The translations under genes and the position numbers were made by a program. From a virus: a stretch of DNA of 24,642 bases. Positions 7,360 to 14,003 of the stretch are shown in pieces. Position 1 is the stretch's first letter. Every line of letters begins with the position of its first letter. The notes below the pieces were generated by a model. That model saw only the letters and a list, made by a program, of their open reading frames with translations, did not search any database and was not told the DNA's origin. The stretch spans positions 1-24,642 of the IMG/VR virus record IMGVR_UViG_3300005265_000317, one strand, 5' to 3'.

Positions 7360-7425
7360 GGGATGGGCGGAATATGTTTAGTTAACCCATATACTAAACA
7401 ACACAGGCCTTATTCCGTTCATCCC
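7360..7425 (+). other. Intergenic structured RNA element A
   Basis: Within the 87-nt gap between two + strand genes, GGGATGGGCGGAATA (7360-7374) pairs with TATTCCGTTCATCCC (7411-7425): 15 pairs, of which two are G·U. Stacked directly inside, TGTTTAGT (7375-7382) pairs perfectly with ACTAAACA (7393-7400) around a 10-nt loop, leaving a 10-nt one-sided bulge (7401-7410). The element ends 14 nt before the ATG at 7440, next to a weak SD (CAGG). No long T-run follows, so a terminator is less likely than a translation-control or mRNA-processing structure. Confidence 0.6.
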
Positions 7426-7439
7426 CTTTCAGGTTAATT

Positions 7440-8171
7440 ATGAAAATAAATCCAAATTTAAAATTAGTGTTAAAAGATTTATATTTATATGATATTGAAG
7501 CATGTCATTATAATATAGTGAAAAAAATGGGATTGGATGTTTCCAATTTGGATGAGAATGATAAGCTCGATAGAAATATTGAAATTGGTAAAATGATGAG
7601 AAAGAATCCTAGATTAACATCAGTTATAAGAAATACAACTCGTTCTATTATTGATGAATACATAAGAAGAAATGATATTAAAGATGATGAAATTGTTATT
7701 AGACAATATGATGGTATGATACTGACCAGGGGTTTACAAGAAACTAATGTTGGACAGCTTCCTTTAAATCGTAGAAGATTTTATCAAGTCTTTATTGCTT
7801 CTATTGATAGATCAAAATATATATCATTGGATAGTGCGGAAAAAACTTCCATTAAAGGAATACCATTTAGATATCCTCATATAGACGCTGTTTATCAAAA
7901 AATATGTAAGTTAAATTTTGGAAAGAAGGGTGCTATATTCAGAGGATTGCAAAATATAAAAGATGCTTTCTTGAACTCAAATGATTCTAAATTATTCGGA
8001 GTTCCTTTAAAAAACGGGAAATTTAACATCTTTCTTAAACGATATGGAGAAATGCAGGTATCTGAACAAACATTAAAAATCATGGATACAGATGATATTG
8101 ATAAGAAAAGATATTTTGATTTCTACATTATACCGTTCACTAAAAGTATAACATATGAATTTGTGAGGTAA
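7440..8171 (+). CDS. Unknown 243-aa protein with faint polymerase-palm-like motifs
   Basis: The function is not established. Three blocks stand out: YLYDIEACHYNI (15-26), DRNIEIGKMMRKNPRLTSVI (44-63), and EIVIRQYDGMIL (84-95), preceded by a long helix (RNTTRSIIDEYIRR). Their order and spacing loosely recall motifs A, B and C of DNA polymerase palms, with D18 and D91 as possible metal ligands. At 243 aa it is far too short for a full polymerase and lacks recognisable fingers or exonuclease domains. The C-terminal part (IKGIPFRYPHIDAVYQKI) is unplaced. The start is ATG 7440, just after structured element A, with a weak SD. The next gene begins three bases after its stop with a good SD (GAGG). 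An unrelated fold with chance similarity is quite possible. Confidence 0.75.
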   Translation: MKINPNLKLVLKDLYLYDIEACHYNIVKKMGLDVSNLDENDKLDRNIEIGKMMRKNPRLTSVIRNTTRSIIDEYIRRNDIKDDEIVIRQYDGMILTRGLQETNVGQLPLNRRRFYQVFIASIDRSKYISLDSAEKTSIKGIPFRYPHIDAVYQKICKLNFGKKGAIFRGLQNIKDAFLNSNDSKLFGVPLKNGKFNIFLKRYGEMQVSEQTLKIMDTDDIDKKRYFDFYIIPFTKSITYEFVR

Positions 8172-8174
8172 TAA

Positions 8175-8762
8175 ATGGAAAAAACAATATTAAACATTGC
8201 AGCAGGAAAATTTGAACCGATAGGAATAAGTCAAGAAGAAACAGTATTTTTAGTTAATTTAGATATTATGTATTATGATCATACTGATGTAGCAGTCATT
8301 GAAAAAGAATATGATGACTGGACACAACTTCGAGATAAAATATTTTACTGTGCTGAAGATGCAGTTACATTTATGGAAAGAACAAGAATGATGTTTGATA
8401 AAGTATGCATATATAGATTTCTAGAACATGTTTCATTTACAAACGTTCAATATTTTATATATCTTTTATCTACAATTACTACTATAGGATCATGGCTTGA
8501 TATTATAGTTCCCAACTATAAAATATTAGCTCAAAATATTTTAGATGAGAATATAAATGATGTAGATTTCGAGTCTAAAAATATTGAACTAACAACAGAA
8601 CTTCTAAACGAACCATCATGCCCACATGCATCTATATGGACACCAGCTAGAGCCAGACATTTCTTTGGATTAGAAGGAAGATTCAGGGTCGAAGATGTAA
8701 TTGAGAATTATGAATTTGATGGTCGGAATATATATATGAGATTCTGGGCAAAGAGAATATGA
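8175..8762 (+). CDS. Degenerate class I SAM-methyltransferase-like protein
   Basis: The 195-aa product resembles the Rossmann-fold methyltransferase core. An N-terminal ILNIAAGKFEPI (5-16) sits where the SAM-binding motif I should be, with only one of the usual glycines. FDKVCIYRFLEHV (about 74-86) matches the motif around LEH that is common in these enzymes, followed by a helix and a strand-turn DIIVPNYK (about 109-116), like the VPN after motif VI. Relatives of this type in large phages are often annotated as methyltransferases without a known substrate. Loss of glycines in motif I casts doubt on activity. The SD GAGG precedes the ATG by six bases, and the stop overlaps the next start. Confidence 0.6.
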   Translation: MEKTILNIAAGKFEPIGISQEETVFLVNLDIMYYDHTDVAVIEKEYDDWTQLRDKIFYCAEDAVTFMERTRMMFDKVCIYRFLEHVSFTNVQYFIYLLSTITTIGSWLDIIVPNYKILAQNILDENINDVDFESKNIELTTELLNEPSCPHASIWTPARARHFFGLEGRFRVEDVIENYEFDGRNIYMRFWAKRI

Positions 8763-9118
8763 TACTACATGCAAAAGCAAGCGATCATGGCGGTGGACTC
8801 CATATATCAAGACCTACCAGGAGAGAAAAGTTATATTATTCTGAACTAGCGATCTTTGTTTATCCTAATGGAAGAGTTGAAATAGGTAAAAACAGGAATG
8901 GTAACCTTGGTGATGCTACATTGGAAGATGCTATACATCACTTTTCAATGATACTAGCAAAACTTAAATTGAAAGATACAAACCTTGATATGTTTAAAGA
9001 AGGACTATATAAACTCCTTCATGAAAAAATAACAAATACCTTGAAAGGGGATTATTATGAGAGAACCATTTGCTCAGAGAGCGCAGGAGATGGGTCTAAC
9101 TGTAATAGGAGCACATAA
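8759..9118 (+). CDS. Small unknown 119-aa protein
   Basis: The start overlaps the preceding stop by four bases. Residues about 28-48 form a short beta-rich module (LAIFVYPNGRVEIGKNRNGN) followed by helices. The last 20 residues (YYERTICSESAGDGSNCNRS) are read from the 62-nt overlap with the next gene, which has the stronger SD (AAAGGGG) and a well-supported start at 9057. The C-terminal tail therefore looks like an accidental extension. No family is recognised. Confidence 0.6.
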   Translation: MILHAKASDHGGGLHISRPTRREKLYYSELAIFVYPNGRVEIGKNRNGNLGDATLEDAIHHFSMILAKLKLKDTNLDMFKEGLYKLLHEKITNTLKGDYYERTICSESAGDGSNCNRST

Positions 9119-9971
9119 AGGTCTATTTACATATGAGGATCAATATTCTCAGCTTGTTTATAGACAATTATACACAAGTTTTATAAATATCAATGAAGAA
9201 GATAGACATGAAACCGATGGAAGTCCGACTCCACTCATTGCCATTTATACAAGACCCACAGCAGACGTAGATTTTAAATATGTTGGATATGTATCAGATT
9301 TTTATCAATTTATTGGAAACAATGTATTATGTCAACGGGTTAGAGATTCAGTTCAGGCAGTTGGTATGCCAATTTTAACTGAAAATACAATAATGAGCTG
9401 GGATCATACAAGGATGAGAAATGAAATCATTATTCAAAGCAGTCAGAACCACGCCCAAGCGGGGGATATTCTACCCGTTATGGTTGTTAATAATAGCTAT
9501 AACGGAACTCGCGCTGCTACCATCGCTTTTGGTCTCGCTATGGAGTATAACAATAATAGGACTGTTTTCGCTTTTTCTCTTGGTGAAATGCGCCAGGTTC
9601 ATATTCAAAGCGCCACAACAGAAATGCGATCAGCAATAACATCCTACATGCAAGTGTTTTCAGAAAATATTGCTGATATGATAAGCCAAAGCTTCAACAG
9701 CACAGTAACAGAAGAGGATATGATGACCCTGTTAGATGTTATTGATCAATATGGCCGAAAGAGAAGAGATGCAATCTCAACTCTATTAGCAGAGATTCAA
9801 CCTGCTGAAGCTGGGCTTCCTTCAGCTTGGCAGATATTCTTAGCTATTGTAAGATATAGTAGTTTCGAACCGAATCTCAATATGAAAAGATTACTGGAGA
9901 ACGCAGCAGAAAGCGTCCTGGTAATCCCAAGAAGGATGCATGAAGTCCTAGATGAACTTCAAACATCATAA
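9057..9971 (+). CDS. DUF932-like phage protein
   Basis: This 304-aa protein is probably related to the DUF932 phage/plasmid family. The supporting features are a central YVSDFYQFIGNN (about 77-88), the block GDILPVMVVNNSYNGTRAAT (about 137-156) that recalls the family's NSxDG/A-type segment, and a downstream helical region. Biochemical function is unknown for the family. The SD AAAGGGG lies a few bases before the ATG. The gene is followed by a 156-nt structured gap and ends the block preceding the virion genes. Family placement rests on motif memory and is moderate; the gene itself is secure. Confidence 0.6.
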   Translation: MREPFAQRAQEMGLTVIGAHKGLFTYEDQYSQLVYRQLYTSFININEEDRHETDGSPTPLIAIYTRPTADVDFKYVGYVSDFYQFIGNNVLCQRVRDSVQAVGMPILTENTIMSWDHTRMRNEIIIQSSQNHAQAGDILPVMVVNNSYNGTRAATIAFGLAMEYNNNRTVFAFSLGEMRQVHIQSATTEMRSAITSYMQVFSENIADMISQSFNSTVTEEDMMTLLDVIDQYGRKRRDAISTLLAEIQPAEAGLPSAWQIFLAIVRYSSFEPNLNMKRLLENAAESVLVIPRRMHEVLDELQTS

Positions 9972-9992
9972 GGAATCCGACATAAGATTCCT
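9971..9992 (+). other. Hairpin directly after the DUF932-like gene
   Basis: AGGAATC (9971-9977) pairs perfectly with GATTCCT (9986-9992) around an 8-nt loop. It begins on the last base of the stop codon of the upstream gene and is followed by CCCTTTCG rather than a clean T-run. It could protect the 3' end of the upstream message or act as a weak terminator. Confidence 0.45.
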
Positions 9993-10002
9993 CCCTTTCG
10001 TA

Positions 10003-10016
10003 CCGACGAAAGTCGG
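10003..10016 (+). other. Short hairpin with a GAAA (GNRA) tetraloop
   Basis: CCGAC (10003-10007) and GTCGG (10012-10016) enclose the loop GAAA, an especially stable RNA tetraloop class. It is the middle of three hairpins in the 156-nt gap 9972-10127. Four G-tracts (10015-10017, 10025-10027, 10033-10037, 10050-10052) begin at its 3' arm, an unusual concentration of G in this AT-rich window. Confidence 0.5.
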
Positions 10017-10032
10017 GATTGATTGGGTGATT

Positions 10033-10100
10033 GGGGGATAATATCGACTGGGTTGATCGCCAGTTATTAGTATACATTATTCCCCTTTCACTTTTTTTTT
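10033..10100 (+). terminator. Branched-stem terminator-like element B
   Basis: GGGGGATAAT (10033-10042) pairs with ATTATTCCCC (10076-10085): ten pairs with one G·U. Inside it ACTGG (10047-10051) pairs with CCAGT (10060-10064) around an 8-nt loop. The 3' arm is followed by TTTCA, C and nine T (10092-10100), the layout of an intrinsic terminator, though the T-run starts six bases after the stem. It separates the DUF932-like gene from the hub gene. The 3' flank CCCCTTTCA also follows element A at 7422-7430. Confidence 0.5.
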
Positions 10101-10127
10101 GGAACAAAATATAAAAAGGAATAGAGA

Positions 10128-11390
10128 ATGGCATCAAATAGTCCGTTGTTAAGTTATTGGCATCCAGATATAACATATGATTTTACGTTAAGAATAGGTG
10201 AATCCGATTACTCAACCGATTTAGTAAAAGTTGAAATTAGATCCGGTGTTAATTTACCATATCAGCATATATTTCTTGATATTTTCATGGATCCAAGAGA
10301 TATTTTATCAGAGCAATTATTTGGACAGCAACCTTTAAAACTTATAATAAGATTAAAAGGAAAAGAAACAGTAGGATTTGGAGATGATATTAATTTTGAT
10401 TTAATATACATTAATGCCGAAGGAGAATATGCTCCAGCCCAACAAAGTTATCTTACTGATCAATGGGAACGATCAATAGTAAGATTAAAAACATTATGTT
10501 CAAAACCATATCAAACAATGTCAAGTATGGTAAATGAAGTCTATTTCAATTCAACTCCATATAATATAATTACAAATTTAATAAATAACAATACAGATGC
10601 AGAATTAAAATATGATCCAACGGGGCAAAGCAACCTTACAATTGATCAGTTATTAATACCTCCTACTACTATATATGGAGTAGTGAAATATTTGAACAGA
10701 ACATATGGAGTTTTTAATGGCCCTCTTGGCTTTCATTGTTCATTTGATAACAAAGTTAAGGTACAAAATTTAGCAAGTAAAGTAAAAGATGCACAGAAAT
10801 TTACCTTATATTTATTAGCTACAGATAGACAAAATGAAGAAGATATATATAAAGGTAATGATACCAAAGATACTTCGTTTTTCTATACAAAATCAGCAGT
10901 TAGTAGTGCATATCAAGGAAATTCTGTTTTTTCTACGGCTGCCCCAATTAGAAAATATATTGTAAAACCAAGTAATACACTCTACCAAAATATTGATATT
11001 AACACTGAATCATTTGCAAAAAAATATGGAATTATTGAAAAAAATAATCCATCTATATATTACAACAAAGAAACAATAAATACGAGTAAAAGAATTTCAT
11101 ATCATAAAGATCAGACTGGATATAACAGCGATCAAACATTTATAAATTCAACATTATCTCCATATCTTGTAGACATGGCAACATTAGAAGCAGATATAGA
11201 AGGAAATCTGCCTGTATTAAATCTCATGGAAGTTGGAGAACATGTTAAAGTAGTTAGCCAAGTTGATGATCATCTTAAATTAGGCGGATCATATATATTA
11301 AAAGGAAGCAGCATTCAATTTATGAAAGCAACTAGTTGGGAAGCGAACGCAAAGATTTTTATGTCAAGAACGAATATTGCGATGCAATAA
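10128..11390 (+). CDS. Baseplate hub protein, gp27/gpD-like
   Basis: The 420-aa protein has the features of the late-control-D/gp27 hub fold that sits at the centre of a contractile baseplate and receives the tail tube. The N-terminal beta domain contains SDYSTDLVKVEIRSGVNLPY and FLDIFMDPRDIL. A central section has a helix-strand unit typical of hub domain II (NSTPYNIITNLINN, then GVVKYLNRTYGVF and GPLGFHCSFDNKVKV). The C-terminal part has LMEVGEHVKVVSQVDDHLKLGG followed by strands, like the small beta-barrel end of these proteins. SD AAGGA precedes the ATG. Neighbours (terminase, tape measure, gp48/54-like) agree. No lysozyme domain is attached. Assignment is by pattern, not alignment. Confidence 0.65.
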   Translation: MASNSPLLSYWHPDITYDFTLRIGESDYSTDLVKVEIRSGVNLPYQHIFLDIFMDPRDILSEQLFGQQPLKLIIRLKGKETVGFGDDINFDLIYINAEGEYAPAQQSYLTDQWERSIVRLKTLCSKPYQTMSSMVNEVYFNSTPYNIITNLINNNTDAELKYDPTGQSNLTIDQLLIPPTTIYGVVKYLNRTYGVFNGPLGFHCSFDNKVKVQNLASKVKDAQKFTLYLLATDRQNEEDIYKGNDTKDTSFFYTKSAVSSAYQGNSVFSTAAPIRKYIVKPSNTLYQNIDINTESFAKKYGIIEKNNPSIYYNKETINTSKRISYHKDQTGYNSDQTFINSTLSPYLVDMATLEADIEGNLPVLNLMEVGEHVKVVSQVDDHLKLGGSYILKGSSIQFMKATSWEANAKIFMSRTNIAMQ

Positions 11391-11417
11391 TTAGAACAAA
11401 TAATAAAGGAGAATAGT

Positions 11418-13079
11418 ATGGCAGCAATATCCGCAGCAAAAGCAATGATAGATACAGATGATTATGTTGCAGAGTATTTGCGATGTAAAAACAATTTTCA
11501 CTATTTCTCTAGTCATTACATTTATATCGAAATACCAGGAAAAGATATATTACTAAAACCTTATGGAAAACAATCAGAACTAATTGATGTGATTGAAAAT
11601 AAGAAATATGTTTTAGTTCTTAAAAGTAGACAGATTGGTATTTCAACAATCATTCAAGCATATGCTTGTTGGTTAACAGTATTTTATAATAACGCTGTAA
11701 TTGGGATTATTTCAAAGGATGGTGCTGAAGCTACTGACTTTGCAAGAATCATAAGAGGAATGTTTGAAAAACTTCCAGAATGGATGAAACCTGTTGGGGG
11801 TTCTCAGGGGCGTGGTTTATCAAAAAGGACTGAGCGTTCATTTATTTTAACAAACGGAAGCAAGGTTTATGCATCTCCTGTCAATCCTAATGCTCCTGAT
11901 AAAACTCTTCGTGGTAAGGCATTAACATTTTTGGTTATAGATGAGGGGGCATTTGTTACTCATATTGAATCAGCTTGGACTTCAATGGTTCCCGCTTTAT
12001 CAACAAATCAAATGCAAGCAAGAAAAGCTGGAATACCGTATGGTACTGTTGTACTTTCAACACCAAATAAAACTATTGGAATAGGCCAATGGTATTTTGA
12101 ACAATACATGCGAGCTATTTCAAGAGATGATATCTTTGAACCATTTGTAATTCATTGGAAAATGATTCCTGAATTAGCAAATGACCCATTTTGGTATAAA
12201 ACACAATGTAGGTTGTTTAATAATGATCCAAAGAAAATTGCTCAAGAATTAGAATTAAAGTTTTTGCCAGCGGAAGGATCATTCTTTGAGGCAGATACTG
12301 TTGAAAAGATGCAAGATTCATGTGTTACTCCAATAGAAATTCTTAAATTATTTAATGGAGAAATTTGGAAATTTCAAGAACCATTACCTCAACGAACTTA
12401 CATGATTGGCGTCGATACAGCACCAGAGCATGGTGCAGATAAATCTGCTATCACAGTATGGGATTATCAAACATTAGAGCAGGTGTGGGAATATCAAGGA
12501 AAGTGTAAAGTTCTTGATTTCTTAAAGATAGTACAACTTGCAGCTACTGCATATGCCAACGGACCAATAATTGTTGAATCAAATTCATATGGAAATCAAG
12601 TTGTTGAACATATAGGTCAAACAACTTTTTCACATAGATTATATAGAGAAAAAAGAGGACCACATACAATAGTTCCGGGTCTTTCAAATAATGCGAAGAC
12701 AAGACCTTTGATGATTGACGCTTTATATTCATATATGACTGAATTTCCTGAAGCTGTTAAATCTCAAAGACTTGCCCTCGAACTTACAGGACTTGTATCT
12801 AAATCAAGTGGGCGAGTTGAAGCTGATACAGGATGTCATGACGACTTAGCATTATCTGCAGCGTGTTGTATGTATGTAAGAAAATATGATCCTCCTTTAA
12901 TGCTTGAAACTAGTGGAGAAAGTTATTCAGGAACTATGGAAATTATGAAAGATATTGTTAGTTTTAATACAGATGTGCCTTTAGAAATCACCAATGAATC
13001 TATAATGAAATCTGTTAAGAAAAATTTGGACAAAAATCTTGGCTTTGTAGATATCATGGAGTTATATAACAAGGAATAA
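11418..13079 (+). CDS. terL: Terminase large subunit
   Basis: TerL powers DNA packaging into the procapsid and cuts the concatemer. The 553-aa protein has both domains. The ATPase has a Walker A-type KSRQIGIST (69-77) with the lysine at the front, as in many terminases including lambda gpA, a Walker B FLVIDEG (171-177; D175, E176), and a coupling motif STPN (214-217). The RNase H-fold nuclease has GVDTA (D333), VESNSYG (E387) and CHDDLALS (D475/D476). SD AAAGGAG precedes ATG 11418. It lies between hub and HEXXH genes, not beside an obvious small terminase, portal or capsid gene, so the head genes are elsewhere. No intein or frameshift is seen. Confidence 0.95.
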   Translation: MAAISAAKAMIDTDDYVAEYLRCKNNFHYFSSHYIYIEIPGKDILLKPYGKQSELIDVIENKKYVLVLKSRQIGISTIIQAYACWLTVFYNNAVIGIISKDGAEATDFARIIRGMFEKLPEWMKPVGGSQGRGLSKRTERSFILTNGSKVYASPVNPNAPDKTLRGKALTFLVIDEGAFVTHIESAWTSMVPALSTNQMQARKAGIPYGTVVLSTPNKTIGIGQWYFEQYMRAISRDDIFEPFVIHWKMIPELANDPFWYKTQCRLFNNDPKKIAQELELKFLPAEGSFFEADTVEKMQDSCVTPIEILKLFNGEIWKFQEPLPQRTYMIGVDTAPEHGADKSAITVWDYQTLEQVWEYQGKCKVLDFLKIVQLAATAYANGPIIVESNSYGNQVVEHIGQTTFSHRLYREKRGPHTIVPGLSNNAKTRPLMIDALYSYMTEFPEAVKSQRLALELTGLVSKSSGRVEADTGCHDDLALSAACCMYVRKYDPPLMLETSGESYSGTMEIMKDIVSFNTDVPLEITNESIMKSVKKNLDKNLGFVDIMELYNKE

Positions 13080-13083
13080 TAAT

Positions 13084-13992
13084 ATGGATAAAAATAGATA
13101 CTTTGATGAAGAATATTTAAATGAGTTATTCTCACTCCCGATTGGAATGAAAGTTGAAGCGGTAGTCGATGGGCAGAAGTTTTATTCTTCTCAAAAAATC
13201 AAAGAAGCATTTATAAAATCTATCGGCTCAACTGGTAGATCAGCTGGAATTTATAAGCAGATTAAAAGTTTGGTTATGAAGAAAAAGCTTTTAGTTCCTT
13301 GTTATCTTACTAAAAATATGTTTAGATTTTTTGTTCATAAAATGATAGGAAAAGCTGAAGATAAATCGGTTTTGGGTTTCTATCATATGATACAAAAAAG
13401 AGTTTTTATATTAATTGATAATACAATTTCTACAATTGGTACTGCACAAAATGATTTTTTAGCTAGTACTACAATGCATGAATGTGTCCATTTATATGCT
13501 GATAGAATGAAAGGTAAATTCATAAAAACATTTAAAGAAGAGTTATCGAGATATTATATTTCATATTTTTCAAAAACATTTAGTCTAAAAACTAAACCAA
13601 ATGTTGTTCCATTAATTAACTTCATTTCTACCTTCGAGTATAAAAGATCGGAACAAATGAATAAACAGCTATCTACATACTATAGCTTATTAGAGAAAAT
13701 ATTAAAACCTCATAGTATTTTAAGCGATGAGGAATTTACTAAAGTGTTGACAGATTTAATAATAATAATTAAGGTATACTTAATAAATTTTTCAACATTT
13801 ATAAGGATGTATAGACAATATAAACATGTAATTGGTCCACTTGATAGAGCATACCAAGAAGCATTCGGAAAGAGAAATAAATATACCACACCTTATCAAG
13901 AGTTGTCATCTGTATCTGAAGTTATATGCGTCCTTGCTGAAATGAAACCAACACATTCTAAAATAAAGAAAATGTTTAAAGATATGGCATAG
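13084..13992 (+). CDS. HEXXH-motif protein, possible zinc metallopeptidase
   Basis: The 302-aa protein contains STTMHECVHLYADRM with a canonical HEXXH at residues 132-136 in a helix following a predicted strand (KRVFILIDNTIST), as in zincins. A third ligand is not certain: candidates are the acidic residues of FKEELSRYY (about 151-155) or E279/E286 near the C-terminus. The rest is helical and Lys/Tyr-rich with no signal peptide. It lies five bases after terL with AAGGA as SD, and 11 nt before the tape-measure gene. The position suggests a virion-assembly or virion-associated role. The motif alone does not prove protease activity. Confidence 0.6.
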   Translation: MDKNRYFDEEYLNELFSLPIGMKVEAVVDGQKFYSSQKIKEAFIKSIGSTGRSAGIYKQIKSLVMKKKLLVPCYLTKNMFRFFVHKMIGKAEDKSVLGFYHMIQKRVFILIDNTISTIGTAQNDFLASTTMHECVHLYADRMKGKFIKTFKEELSRYYISYFSKTFSLKTKPNVVPLINFISTFEYKRSEQMNKQLSTYYSLLEKILKPHSILSDEEFTKVLTDLIIIIKVYLINFSTFIRMYRQYKHVIGPLDRAYQEAFGKRNKYTTPYQELSSVSEVICVLAEMKPTHSKIKKMFKDMA

Positions 13993-14003
13993 GAGTTTAA
14001 TAT

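Noticed and set aside
9421-9639. 72-codon + strand frame inside the DUF932-like gene, with apparent membrane segments
   Set aside because: It has no SD and lies in the alternative frame of a well-supported gene; hydrophobic shadows are common in this composition.
9972-10127. tRNA gene in the structured gap
   Set aside because: No acceptor/T-arm combination or TTCGA-type T-loop could be found; the stems do not form a cloverleaf.
9877-10176. - strand frame of 99 codons across the 9972-10127 gap
   Set aside because: It overlaps the ends of two + strand genes, has no SD, and runs through the hairpins and T9 tract.
11622-11650. Inactive terminase because Walker A reads RQIGIST without GK
   Set aside because: Many terminases place the lysine at the front of the motif (KSRQIGIST here, as in lambda gpA), and all other catalytic motifs are intact.
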